Source: Mycobacterium sp. MS1601
GTDB taxonomy: Bacteria; Actinomycetota; Actinomycetes; Mycobacteriales; Mycobacteriaceae
Direction of reading: 5' to 3'
DNA: 64,000 bases
NCBI RefSeq assembly: GCF_001984215.1
Contig: NZ_CP019420.1
Span: 124,001 to 188,000, forward strand
Part shown: positions 44,707 to 53,514 of the stretch, in pieces
Layout: each line of letters opens with the position of its first letter
How positions within the stretch are numbered: the stretch's first letter is position 1
The notes under the pieces: model-generated
The model's input: only the letters and a program-made list of their open reading frames with translations
Told to the model about the DNA's origin: nothing
Database searches by the model: none
Program-made: the position numbers and the translations under genes

Positions 44707-45966
44707 TCAGCGACTTGTCAGCGCCGTCGCCGCCTGCGAACGCGGCACCAGACGCACCAGCTGGGTGACGTGTTCAGGGCCCAACTCTTCCAGCGAGCAC
44801 ACCCCCAGCAGGCGCATGGTCCGCGCGATCTGGCCGCTGACGATCTCGATCATCTTGTCCACGCCCGCCTCGCCGCCAGCCATCAGGCCGTACAGGTAGG
44901 CGCGGCCCAGCAGGGTGAACCGGGCACCGAGGGCCACCGCAGCCACCACGTCGGCGCCCGACATGATGCCGGTGTCGACGATGATCTCGTATTCCGAACC
45001 CACCTCCTTGGCCACCTCGGGCAGCAGGTGGAACGGGATGGGGGCGCGATCCAGTTGGCGGCCACCGTGGTTGGACAGCACAATGCCGTCGACACCCACT
45101 TCGGCGACCTTCTTGGCGTCGTCGAGGCTCTGGATGCCCTTGACCACGACCTTGCCCGGCCACTGGTCGCGGATCCAGCGCAGGTCGTTGAAGTCGACCG
45201 TGGGGTCGAACATGGAGTCCAGCAGTTCACCGACGGTGCCCGACCAACGATCCAGCGACGCGAAGGACAGCGGTTCGGTGGTCAGGAAGTCGAACCACCA
45301 CCACGGCCGCGGAATGGCGTTGACCACGGTGCTCATGGTCAGCTGCGGCGGCAGTGAAAAACCGTTGCGCTTGTCGCGCAGCCGGGCGCCGGCGACGGGT
45401 ACGTCGACGGTGACCAGCAGGGTGTCGAATCCGGATTTGGCGGCGCGATCCACCAACGCCATGGACCGCTCGCGGTCCTTCCACATGTACAGCTGGAACC
45501 AATTGCGGCCATTCGGGTTTGCCGCCTTGACGTCCTCGATGGCCGTGGTGCCCATGGTGGACAACGAAAACGGGATGCCGGCACGAGCCGCAGCATGCGC
45601 GCCCGCGATCTCGCCTTCGGTGTGCATCATCCGAGTGAAGCCGGTGGGGGCGATGCCGAACGGCTGGGACACGGGGGCGCCCAGGACCTCCCAGCCGGTG
45701 GAGACGTCGGCGACGTTGCGCAGGATCGACGGCGTGAACTCGATGTCCTCGAACGCCTGCCGAGCCCGGGCCAGCGAGATCTCGGCCTCGGCGGCACCCT
45801 CGGTGTAGTCGAAGGCTGCCCGCGGGGTCCTACGCTTGGCGATCTTGCGCAGGTCGTAGACGGTCTGCGCCTTGTTCAGCCGGTTCTGCTTGAAGTCCAG
45901 GCTGGGCTTCTTGAACTGCAGCAGCGGGGCCAGGTCGTGAACCTTGGGAAGCTGGCGCTTGATCAT
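44707..45966 (-). CDS. lldD: FMN-dependent L-lactate dehydrogenase (quinone), LldD2-like
   Basis: 419 residues from ATG 45966 (GTG 45969 also possible) with AAGGATGA upstream. FMN-binding TIM-barrel motifs are present: [44 protein letters not shown], the catalytic His/Arg loop [12 protein letters not shown] and [13 protein letters not shown]. The insertion [14 protein letters not shown] is typical of mycobacterial LldD2. It oxidises L-lactate to pyruvate and feeds the quinone pool. Two GntR/LldR-like operators lie 46-83 bases upstream, so lactate-responsive control is likely. Confidence 0.92.
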   Translation of the reverse strand: MIKRQLPKVHDLAPLLQFKKPSLDFKQNRLNKAQTVYDLRKIAKRRTPRAAFDYTEGAAEAEISLARARQAFEDIEFTPSILRNVADVSTGWEVLGAPVSQPFGIAPTGFTRMMHTEGEIAGAHAAARAGIPFSLSTMGTTAIEDVKAANPNGRNWFQLYMWKDRERSMALVDRAAKSGFDTLLVTVDVPVAGARLRDKRNGFSLPPQLTMSTVVNAIPRPWWWFDFLTTEPLSFASLDRWSGTVGELLDSMFDPTVDFNDLRWIRDQWPGKVVVKGIQSLDDAKKVAEVGVDGIVLSNHGGRQLDRAPIPFHLLPEVAKEVGSEYEIIVDTGIMSGADVVAAVALGARFTLLGRAYLYGLMAGGEAGVDKMIEIVSGQIARTMRLLGVCSLEELGPEHVTQLVRLVPRSQAATALTSR

Positions 45967-46011
45967 CACTTCATCCTTGCTGGGGCGGGGCCGGAAAGCA
46001 CGCCATTACGA

Positions 46012-46049
46012 TGTGGTCGGACCACACACTATCGTGTGGCCCGACCACA
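46012..46049. promoter_or_regulatory. Two tandem LldR-like (GntR/FCD) operators upstream of lldD
   Basis: Site 1, TGTGGTCGGACCACA (46012-46026), is a perfect dyad whose core TGGTCGGACCA fits the FCD-subfamily consensus TNGTNNNACNA exactly. Site 2, TGTGGCCCGACCACA (46035-46049), shares the right half and differs by two bases in total. Their centres are 23 bases apart. FCD-type GntR proteins such as LldR bind such sites and release them with lactate; no gntR gene is in the window. Confidence 0.7.
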
Positions 46050-46192
46050 CTCAAGGCCGCGGTTTCCACAATCACGAAGACGGACATACCCCAAGCGCAC
46101 TCGACCCCACCTCCCAACCAACCGTCACCCTCGGATTGCGGAGTCCGCTGAAGAACAGCACGAAGGCGACGCCGACCCAGTGGCGTGAGCGA

Positions 46193-47272
46193 TCAGCCGT
46201 TCCTGCCGACCACGTACAACGCTTGTCCAGGGATTCGCAGAATCCGGATCCGCTGTGGTTCACCGAATCCGGCATCTCGAAGCCAGCCGGACAACCGCTG
46301 CGGCGGATGCACCTGCGCCCCGGAGCTGAGGTAGACGAACAGGCCGAGGACGTTGGCCTGCGCCGACGAGCGTCGGCCCGGTTCGGCGAACGCGTCCATG
46401 ACGGCGAACACCCCGCCGGGAGCCAGGGCATCGCGAACGCGTCTGAACAAATCCACCGTTTGCTCAGATGTCAAGTGGTGCAACAGGTTGAAGCACAGCA
46501 CGGCGTCGTAACCACTGCCCAGATCGGCCGTCGTCGCGTCCCCGTCGCAGTGCACCACCCGGTCACTCAACCCAGCGTCAGCGATGATCTCGCGACCGAT
46601 TGCGGCACTGCCCGGCAGGTCTAGCACCGTCGCGGTCAGGCGCGGATAACGGCGACACAGCTGTGCCGAGTACCAGCCGTGGCCGCCACCGATGTCCAGT
46701 AGCCTCCGCGAATCTGCGGGAAGCCTGAACTTTTTGGCCACTTCGTCAGCACTCAGACGAGCCAGTTCCACCTGGCCGCCGAGATACCGCCGCCAGTACG
46801 GATCGTCGGGCGGCGCGTCATGATGCCCCGTGGGCCGACCGTGGCGAGTCACCTCGTCGAGTTGTGCCCACCACTGCCAGTAGTCGGCGGTGCCGGCCAC
46901 GTACTGCGCAACGGACAACCGGGATTCCGGGTCCAGCCAACGGCGCGACGCACGGGTCAGCCGGTAGCGGCCACGCCGGACAGTGACGTGACGACCTGAA
47001 CGCAGACAGTCGAGCAGCAAACGGGTGGGCACCGGGTGCAGGTGCAGGTCGGCCGCCAGTTCGGCAACCGTCGACGGTTGCTGCGCCAGTCGAGCGGTGA
47101 TGCCGGTTTGCACCGCGGTCACCATCACCGCCGACAATGCCATACCACCCCACGCTTCCGCGGCGGCAGTGGGAACGATGCCGGCCCGCAAAGCAAGCCA
47201 TTCAGCGGGATTGGCACCGCGCAGGACCAGCCTCACCGAACAAGTCCGTTCACCATCGATTTTTACTACCAT
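46193..47272 (-). CDS. SAM-dependent O-methyltransferase (family 2, hydroxyneurosporene/caffeate type)
   Basis: 359 residues from ATG 47272. The N-terminal winged-helix dimerisation domain (VAELAADLHLHPVPTRLLLD, YRLTRASRRWL) precedes a Rossmann methyltransferase domain with motif I LLDIGGGHGWYSAQLCRRYP, motif II TVLDLPG, CDGD and LHHLTSEQTVDLFRR. Such enzymes methylate hydroxyls of phenolics and polyketides. It is divergent from UbiA and the type III PKS, 68 bases away, and probably tailors the same product. Confidence 0.88.
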   Translation of the reverse strand: MVVKIDGERTCSVRLVLRGANPAEWLALRAGIVPTAAAEAWGGMALSAVMVTAVQTGITARLAQQPSTVAELAADLHLHPVPTRLLLDCLRSGRHVTVRRGRYRLTRASRRWLDPESRLSVAQYVAGTADYWQWWAQLDEVTRHGRPTGHHDAPPDDPYWRRYLGGQVELARLSADEVAKKFRLPADSRRLLDIGGGHGWYSAQLCRRYPRLTATVLDLPGSAAIGREIIADAGLSDRVVHCDGDATTADLGSGYDAVLCFNLLHHLTSEQTVDLFRRVRDALAPGGVFAVMDAFAEPGRRSSAQANVLGLFVYLSSGAQVHPPQRLSGWLRDAGFGEPQRIRILRIPGQALYVVGRNG

Positions 47273-47340
47273 GTCAGCATTCGGTCTCGCGTTGACTTGC
47301 TGTTTCTCCCACCGCGCGCAGACATGAGGGGAGGCCGACG

Positions 47341-48180
47341 ATGACGGTTCACGCCCGAACACCGTCCCGCACCCTCACACGTGTCCGAGCCTTGATCATC
47401 GCCGGCCACGCCGGACCCTCGCTGGCGATCACCGCACTGGCCACGCTCTTGGCGCCGTCCGGCCCGGACCTTGTCCTGGCGGCGGTGGCGATGCTGGCTG
47501 GTCAACTGTCGATCGGCTGGTCCAACGACGCCGCGGATGCCGGTCGAGACGCAGCAGTGGGCCGCACCGACAAGCCGGTCGCTGCCGGCACCGTCAGCGT
47601 GCGGACAGCCTGGATCGCGGCATTCGCAGCACTGGCGGTCGCCCTGGTGTCGGCGCTTGCCATCAGCCCCCTCACTGCATCACTGCTCGCGGTGATTGTC
47701 GGCGCGGGCTGGATCTACAACCTCCGGCTGAAATCGACTCCGGCGTCCGCTCTGATGTATCTACTGGGGTTTGGTCCCATCCCCGCCTATGCGGCCAGCA
47801 CGCTGCCGGGCCAGCCGATGCCGGCCTGGTACGCCACCGCAGCAGCGGCTCTGGTGGGTCTGGGTGGGCATTTTGCCAACGTGCTGCCCGACCTCGCCGC
47901 CGACCGGGCCACCGGTGTCAACGGGCTGCCCCAAATGGTGGGTGCCCGCTGGGGAGCTCGATCGGTGCGGGTTCTGGCGTTGGTGTTCCTGCTGTCGGCG
48001 TCGGTGCTGCTGGTGCCGGCCTCCGGTTTCCACCGGATCGCTGTTGTCGGACTGGGCGTGGCCGCCCTGCTGGCCCTGGTCGGCGCCCTGGGCAAGGGCC
48101 GGGTACCGTTCGCTGCCGCGTTCGGGATCGCGGCTGTCGACGTCGTGCTGTTGGTGGTGGTCGGCTATGCGCAGACCTGA
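47341..48180 (+). CDS. UbiA-family prenyltransferase
   Basis: 279 residues with about eight to nine membrane helices. The two Asp-rich motifs that bind prenyl diphosphate through Mg2+ are NDAADAGRD (62-70) and NVLPDLAADRATG (about 180-192). An AGGGGAGG site precedes ATG 47341. It should attach an isoprenoid to an aromatic or quinone-like acceptor in the membrane. The stop lies 14 bases inside the type III PKS gene, so the two are coupled. Confidence 0.9.
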   Translation: MTVHARTPSRTLTRVRALIIAGHAGPSLAITALATLLAPSGPDLVLAAVAMLAGQLSIGWSNDAADAGRDAAVGRTDKPVAAGTVSVRTAWIAAFAALAVALVSALAISPLTASLLAVIVGAGWIYNLRLKSTPASALMYLLGFGPIPAYAASTLPGQPMPAWYATAAAALVGLGGHFANVLPDLAADRATGVNGLPQMVGARWGARSVRVLALVFLLSASVLLVPASGFHRIAVVGLGVAALLALVGALGKGRVPFAAAFGIAAVDVVLLVVVGYAQT

Positions 48181-49222
48181 GCACAGTCGGATCCTCGGCG
48201 TCCGGTCCGCCTTTCCCCGGAATCGTTATCCGCAAGCGGAGTTGACGGCAAAAGTAGCCGAACTCAGCGGGGTTGGTCCGGACGAGCGTGCGCTGCTGGA
48301 ACGTCTGCACGGCAACGCCGGCGTCCAGTACCGCAACATCGTGTTGCCCATCGCCGAGTACGACCAGCTGCGCGGCATCGAGCTGACCAATAGCCGCTAC
48401 GTCGAGGAAGCCGCCGATCTCGGGGAGCAGGCGCTGCGCAGCGCGCTGGAGTCAGCGCAGGTGCCTGCCGCCGACCTGGACCTGCTGATCGTCACCTCGG
48501 TGACCGGTGTGACCGTCCCGTCCCTCGACGCGCGGCTGATCACCCGGCTTGGACTGCGGCCAGATATCAAGCGAGTACCCATCTTCGGGCTCGGTTGCGT
48601 CGCCGGCGCGGCCGCCCTGTCCCGGCTGCACGACTATCTGCTGGCCTGGCCCGACCACCACGCCGCAGTGCTGGCTGTCGAACTCTGTTCGCTGAGTTGG
48701 CCGATGGGCAATGTCACGACCGCGGATCTGGTGAGCAGCGGACTCTTCGGTGACGGCGCGGCGGCGCTGGTGGCCACGGGAGGACAGCAGGGCCTGCGGG
48801 TGGTCGCCACCCGCAGCGAGGTGTACCCCGACAGCATCGACACCCTGGGTTGGCGACTGGGCGGCGACGGTTTCCGCATCGTACTGCGATCCGACCTGGC
48901 CGATGCGGTGGAGCAACGGCTGGCGGGCAGCGTCACCGGATTCCTCGCCGAACACGACCTCACCGTCGACGACATCACTTCCTGGGTGTGTCACCCCGGC
49001 GGCCCCAAAGTCATTGATGCCGTGCAGAACAGCCTCAAGTTGCCCGACAGTGCCGTGGCGTCGAGCCGTCGTTCACTCGCCGACGTCGGCAACCTGTCCT
49101 CGGCGTCGGTGCTGCACATCCTCGAGCAGATCGTTGCCGCTGCACCGCCGCCGGGATCGACCGGCCTGATGATCGGGCTGGGACCGGGAGTCAGCGTCGA
49201 ACTGGTGTTGCTGCAGTGGTGA
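48167..49222 (+). CDS. Type III polyketide synthase (chalcone/alkylresorcinol synthase family)
   Basis: 351 residues from ATG 48167. The catalytic triad is complete: Cys144 in FGLGCVAGAAAL, His276 in VCHPGGPKVID and Asn309 in GNLSSASVLHIL, with the family's usual His-Asn spacing of 33. SWPMGNVTTADLV and GLGPGVSVELVLLQW are typical. It would extend a fatty acyl-CoA starter with malonyl units and cyclise it to an alkylpyrone, resorcinol or resorcylic acid. The gene is nested between UbiA and an ICMT-like methyltransferase with overlaps on both sides. Confidence 0.92.
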   Translation: MRRPEHSRILGVRSAFPRNRYPQAELTAKVAELSGVGPDERALLERLHGNAGVQYRNIVLPIAEYDQLRGIELTNSRYVEEAADLGEQALRSALESAQVPAADLDLLIVTSVTGVTVPSLDARLITRLGLRPDIKRVPIFGLGCVAGAAALSRLHDYLLAWPDHHAAVLAVELCSLSWPMGNVTTADLVSSGLFGDGAAALVATGGQQGLRVVATRSEVYPDSIDTLGWRLGGDGFRIVLRSDLADAVEQRLAGSVTGFLAEHDLTVDDITSWVCHPGGPKVIDAVQNSLKLPDSAVASSRRSLADVGNLSSASVLHILEQIVAAAPPPGSTGLMIGLGPGVSVELVLLQW

Positions 49223-49725
49223 TCTACTTCGTGATGCTCGGCCTCATCATGGTCGAGCGGGTGGCTGAGCTGGTGGTCTCCCAGCGCCACGCCACTGAGC
49301 TGTTGCGCCGCGGGGGTGTCGAGTTCGGACAGCGGCACTTCCCCGTGATGGTCGCGTTGCACGTCGGATTCGTGGTCAGCTGCTGGGTCGAGCCCCTGGT
49401 ACTGCATCGCGAATTCATCCCGGCGCTGGGCTACCCGATGATCGCTCTGGTGGTGGCAGCAAATGTGTTGCGCTGGTGGTGCATCAGCACACTGGGCGTC
49501 CGGTGGACGGCACGGGTGATCGTGTTGCCACAGGTACCGCTGGTGAACATCGGCCCCTACCGGTGGTTCTCGCACCCGAACTATGTGGCAGTGGTGATCG
49601 AAGGAGCTGCGTTGCCACTGGCCGGGTCCGCATGGATCACCGCAACTGTCTTCACCGTGCTGAACGCCGCGCTGCTGACGGTGCGGTTGCGGTGTGAGAC
49701 GCAGGCCTTGACCACGGCGGCGTGA
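49216..49725 (+). CDS. ICMT-like membrane methyltransferase (SrsB-type)
   Basis: 169 residues with about four to five membrane helices; GTG 49216 or 49219 overlaps the PKS stop. The C-terminal RWFSHPNYVAVVIEGAALPL block with the preceding GPYR is the signature of isoprenylcysteine carboxyl methyltransferase-like enzymes. A related gene, srsB of Streptomyces griseus, is paired with a type III PKS and methylates alkylresorcinols, so phenolic-lipid O-methylation is the best guess. Confidence 0.88.
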   Translation: MVIYFVMLGLIMVERVAELVVSQRHATELLRRGGVEFGQRHFPVMVALHVGFVVSCWVEPLVLHREFIPALGYPMIALVVAANVLRWWCISTLGVRWTARVIVLPQVPLVNIGPYRWFSHPNYVAVVIEGAALPLAGSAWITATVFTVLNAALLTVRLRCETQALTTAA

Positions 49726-49752
49726 CGGTCGGATCCGACTGACCTCGCCGTC

Positions 49753-52700
49753 GTGCAACCGCCAGCCCTACGGCGCGAGACGAATCACCGGACAGCGTGC
49801 AACAAGCGATGTCACCATCGTTGTGTGGGTGCCGACGGGGATGGCGGTGAAATCACCGCGACGGAACTGATCTGCGCATCGTGTGGTGCGTCTTGCCGCC
49901 CTGCGGGCAACTTCTGCAGCCAGTGCGGCGCCCGGCTCACGCCGCCACCTAGGCCCGCTGAATACAAGCAGGTGACGGTGCTCTTCGCCGACGTGGTGAG
50001 ATCGATGGATCTTGCGGCGGAACTCGATATCGAGCGCTTGCGCGAGGTCATGACGGACCTGCTGGAACGCGCGGTTGCAGTGGCGCACCGCTACGGCGGC
50101 GACACTGTCGAATACACCGGCGATGGACTCATGGTGCTGTTCGGCGCTCCGATTGCCTTGGAGGATCACGCTTTCCGCGCCTGCCTTGCCGCACTGTCCA
50201 TGCAGGACGAAGCACATCGACAGGCCGCCGAGATCTTGGACCGTGACGGCGTGACGCTTCAGCTACGCATCGGTATGAATTCAGGGCGGGTGATCGCCGG
50301 TGAGTTAGGCGCGGGCACACCTCGCTATGCCGCCACCGGCGAGACGGTCGGGTTTGCTCAGCGAATGGAATCGGTGGCACCTCCCGGCGGAGTCATGCTG
50401 TCGGAGAACACCGCGCGACTGGTCGAGCACACTGCGCAGTTGGCAGAGCCGCAATGGCTGCACATCAAAGGCCGCGAACGCCCGGTTCGCGGGCGGCGCC
50501 TGGTCTCGATCGGCCCGCGCGTTGCGGCGAGTCGAGGTACCGAGGCGACTCTGGTGGGACGGCGGGGCGAACTCGCGGCCATCAGTTCGGCACTGGAGCG
50601 CACCACCGCAGAATGCGGTGGCGCGCTCACCGTGGTGGGACCACCGGGCATCGGCAAGAGCCGCTTGGCGAGGGAAGCGGCTACCTCGGCGGCCGGACGC
50701 GGAGTCGAGGTTTTCTGGGCGTTCTGCGAATCGCACACCGGTGATGCCCCCTTCCATGTCATCTCCAGGCTGCTGCGGGCCGCTCACGGAATTGCCGACC
50801 TCGACGGCCCCACCGCCCGCGTCTCAGTGCGTCAACAGGTTCCGGCCGCCGACCCCGACGATCTGCTCCTACTCGACGACCTCCTGGGTATCGCCGAGCC
50901 GAACATCAGTGTGCCGCAGATGGACCCGGAGGTCCGGCGGCGCAGGCTGACCGCGATGATCAGCACCTGGGCGATGGCCCGACGCCGGCCGACGCTGTTC
51001 GTCGTCGAGGACGTGCACTGGATCGACCCGGTCAGTGAATCCATGCTGGCCGACCTCCTCACCGTGCTCCCGCGCACCTCGACGATGGTGCTGATGACGT
51101 CGCGGCCCACGCACGAGGGTGTACTTCTGCGGGGCGACAAGGCTCAGATGATGGCGCTCGACCCACTGATGGATGCCGAGGTCGTCACCCTTCTGGACGA
51201 GTGGCTCGGATCAGATCCCTCGGTTCACCGGTTGGCAGCAGCCATCACCGAGCGGGCGGCGGGCAACCCGTTCTTCGTCGAGGAGATGGTGCTCGAGATG
51301 GTCCAGCGTGGAGTACTGGACGGCGAACGCGGCGGCTACACCACCCGAACGGATGCCACGAACCTGAGCGTGCCCGCCACGGTCGCAGCGGCCATCGGCG
51401 CGCGCATCGACCTGTTGGGCAGCGCGGCCAGGCTGACGTTGAATGCGGCGTCGGTGATAGGCGAGCGCTTCGGTGCGGAGCTGTTGTCGGCCTTGGGTTT
51501 TGATGCCGCCTTCGACGAGCCGCTGAATGCCGAGCTGATCGAGCTGGTGCGCCCCGGTCCGAGTGCCGAGTACGCATTCCGACATCCGCTGATCCGCGCG
51601 GTGACCTATGAGTCGCAGCTGAAATCCGAACGGGCACAGTGGCATCGACGGGTCGCCACGGCGATTCAAGAACGTGCTCCAGACTTGGCGCAGGAGAACG
51701 CCACACTGATCGCCGGGCACCTGGAATCCGCGGGCGAGGCCCACACCGCATACGGCTGGTACATGAGTGCGGCCGCCTGGTGCAACACCCGCGATGTCGG
51801 TGCCGCCCGGATCAGCTGGGACAAGGCGCGCCGCATCGCCGACGAACTGCCGGTCGAGGATCCCGGCCGACTGCCGATGCGCATCGCTGCGCGCACCATG
51901 CTGTGCGCCACCGGCGGATGGGGAAACGCGGGCGCGACAAGCCACGACAACCTGGGACGCTTCGAGGAACTGCGGGTGTTGTGCAGCGCGGCGGGAGACA
52001 AGATCTCGCTTGCCATCGGGATGTCCGGCGTGATCACCGAGCTGATGTACACGGGTCGTTCACGGCAAGGCTCGCCCCTGGCGTCCGAACAGATGACGCT
52101 GTTGGAATCGCTCGACGATCACACGCCGATGGTGGGCCTTGCCTTCGTCGCGTTCTGCAACTGGTCTGACTCCGGCGAGTTGAGCGAGACTCTGCGGTGG
52201 ACGCAGGCCGTGATCGACGCCGCCCACGGAGACGCGGCCATGGGATCGGCCTTCGGGTTGACGTCACCGCTGGCCACTGCGCTGGCATTCCGCAGTACCG
52301 CTCGGTGGTGGCTGGGTCGCCCTGGGTGGCGTGATGACCTCGACGAGGCCATCGAGTTGGCAGGGCGCAGCGATCCAGGTGTCCTCGCCATCGTCATCGG
52401 CTGGACTTACGGGTTGGCGATTCTGTACGGGGTGGTCAGGGTCGATGAGCCCGCTCTGGACACCATCGAAACCGCACTGTCGATCGTCGCGCAGGCCGGC
52501 AACGACATCGCCGTTGGTCTCGTCACCTTCACGATGGCCAGCGCATTGCTCAATCGGGACAGCGCCGCCGAGCGTCGCCGTGGCCTCGATCTGATGCTGC
52601 GGTTCCGCGACCTCAGCCTGAAGGCAGGAGTGCCGGCCATGGCGCCGGTCGCCGACACGTGGATCGCGCGGGAGAAGGCACACCACGGCGACCGCGAAGC

Positions 52701-53067
52701 CGCCGTCGCCGACATGAACCGGGCCGTTGAAGAACTGCACCACAGAGAACGGCTCGGGTTCGGGATCTGGGCTACCCGCGTGCTGGTAGAGACGCTGTTG
52801 GACAGCGGCGCCGAGGATGACCTCACCAAGGCGCAGCAGGTGATCGATCGATTGGCCGATCTGCGGGCAGACGATGCTTCGGCGGTGCGTGACATCACGC
52901 TGCTGCAGCTGCGCACGCTGCTGGCGCGGGCCCGGCGCGACGACGCGTATCCAAAACTGCTCGGCCGGTATGTCGCGTTGTCGACCTCGCTCGGTTTCGA
53001 CGGGCATACCGCTTGGGCCGAGGCGATGGGCTACGGCAATTCAACTGACACATGTTCTGATAGCTAG
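49753..53067 (+). CDS. Zinc-ribbon, class III cyclase-like, AAA (STAND) regulator
   Basis: About 1100 residues; GTG 49753 or an internal GTG (49825) may be the start. A zinc ribbon has CxxC pairs at 41/44 and 55/58. The cyclase domain (about 68-240) has FADVVRSMDL, YGGDTVEYTGDGLMVLFGAP and IGMNSGRVIAGELG, so both metal Asps are present. The usual VNxAxR reads VGFAQRM, replacing the transition-state Asn. The AAA ATPase follows (Walker A VVGPPGIGKS, about 295-304; Walker B TLFVVEDVHWID), then a long TPR-like C terminus. There is no terminal LuxR helix-turn-helix. A signalling protein; cyclase activity is doubtful. Confidence 0.87.
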   Translation: MQPPALRRETNHRTACNKRCHHRCVGADGDGGEITATELICASCGASCRPAGNFCSQCGARLTPPPRPAEYKQVTVLFADVVRSMDLAAELDIERLREVMTDLLERAVAVAHRYGGDTVEYTGDGLMVLFGAPIALEDHAFRACLAALSMQDEAHRQAAEILDRDGVTLQLRIGMNSGRVIAGELGAGTPRYAATGETVGFAQRMESVAPPGGVMLSENTARLVEHTAQLAEPQWLHIKGRERPVRGRRLVSIGPRVAASRGTEATLVGRRGELAAISSALERTTAECGGALTVVGPPGIGKSRLAREAATSAAGRGVEVFWAFCESHTGDAPFHVISRLLRAAHGIADLDGPTARVSVRQQVPAADPDDLLLLDDLLGIAEPNISVPQMDPEVRRRRLTAMISTWAMARRRPTLFVVEDVHWIDPVSESMLADLLTVLPRTSTMVLMTSRPTHEGVLLRGDKAQMMALDPLMDAEVVTLLDEWLGSDPSVHRLAAAITERAAGNPFFVEEMVLEMVQRGVLDGERGGYTTRTDATNLSVPATVAAAIGARIDLLGSAARLTLNAASVIGERFGAELLSALGFDAAFDEPLNAELIELVRPGPSAEYAFRHPLIRAVTYESQLKSERAQWHRRVATAIQERAPDLAQENATLIAGHLESAGEAHTAYGWYMSAAAWCNTRDVGAARISWDKARRIADELPVEDPGRLPMRIAARTMLCATGGWGNAGATSHDNLGRFEELRVLCSAAGDKISLAIGMSGVITELMYTGRSRQGSPLASEQMTLLESLDDHTPMVGLAFVAFCNWSDSGELSETLRWTQAVIDAAHGDAAMGSAFGLTSPLATALAFRSTARWWLGRPGWRDDLDEAIELAGRSDPGVLAIVIGWTYGLAILYGVVRVDEPALDTIETALSIVAQAGNDIAVGLVTFTMASALLNRDSAAERRRGLDLMLRFRDLSLKAGVPAMAPVADTWIAREKAHHGDREAAVADMNRAVEELHHRERLGFGIWATRVLVETLLDSGAEDDLTKAQQVIDRLADLRADDASAVRDITLLQLRTLLARARRDDAYPKLLGRYVALSTSLGFDGHTAWAEAMGYGNSTDTCSDS

Positions 53068-53071
53068 AGCT

Positions 53072-53269
53072 ATGCTGGCAATCATGGGGGAACCTATGGC
53101 ATACCTGCTCCAAGAGTGGTTGAACAACACTGGCAACTGTCAATGCGGTTGGTCTGGCAAGCGTCGCTGGCTTCGCGGTAGTGCTGTGCTGGATGTTCTT
53201 CAGCACTGCATGGACACCGGACACACCCCTGTCGGGTTGCCGACCACGCAAACACTGAACGCCTTCTGA
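53072..53269 (+). CDS. Small 65-aa (or 57-aa) Cys-containing basic protein, unknown
   Basis: ATG 53072 lies 5 bases after the cyclase-regulator stop; ATG 53096 gives a 57-residue version beginning MAYLLQEWLNNTGNCQCGWS. The sequence NCQCGWSGKRRWLRGSAV plus a later QHCMDTGHTPVG has two CxC/Cx..H-like groups, which could bind a metal, though this is not a standard zinc finger. I have no firm family name. It may be the last gene of the regulator transcript, followed by the 53297-53318 hairpin. Confidence 0.6.
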   Translation: MLAIMGEPMAYLLQEWLNNTGNCQCGWSGKRRWLRGSAVLDVLQHCMDTGHTPVGLPTTQTLNAF

Positions 53270-53296
53270 CGAGGCCGGCCGGCAACCTCACCGGTT

Positions 53297-53318
53297 CCCT
53301 CGGGCACACGTCCGAGGG
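53297..53318 (+). terminator. Stem-loop after the 65-aa gene
   Basis: CCCTCGG (53297-53303) and CCGAGGG (53312-53318) form a perfect 7-bp GC-rich stem with an 8-base loop, 28 bases after the stop. No T-run follows, as is common for mycobacterial intrinsic terminators. Confidence 0.4.
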
Positions 53319-53347
53319 CCCTGTAGCGGGGAGTGGCCACACACCAA

Positions 53348-53379
53348 AAACCCGCCCCGACCGAAGTCGAAGCGGGTTT
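53348..53379 (-). terminator. Intrinsic terminator of the tRNA-Ala gene
   Basis: On the minus strand AAACCCGC pairs with GCGGGTTT and runs into TTTTTGG, an 8-bp stem followed by T residues, beginning 7 bases after the tRNA 3' end. This is a classic rho-independent terminator. Confidence 0.75.
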
Positions 53380-53385
53380 CAAGGG

Positions 53386-53458
53386 TGGAGCTAAGGGGAT
53401 TCGAACCCCTGACCCCCACACTGCCAGTGTGGTGCGCTACCAACTGCGCCATAGCCCC
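53386..53458 (-). tRNA. tRNA-Ala(GGC)
   Basis: Read on the minus strand the 73-base gene folds as a cloverleaf. The acceptor stem is GGGGCTA/TAGCTCC with one G-T pair. The D-arm contains GCGCAGTTGGTAGCGC. The anticodon stem CCACA/TGTGG encloses the loop CTGGCAG with anticodon GGC (alanine). The T-loop has GGTTCGAATCC. The discriminator base is A and the CCA end is not encoded. Confidence 0.96.
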
Positions 53459-53514
53459 TTGTGTGGTGCGGTACGAAACTACACCACCGGATGAACACCA
53501 ACCAAAATTGCTGG

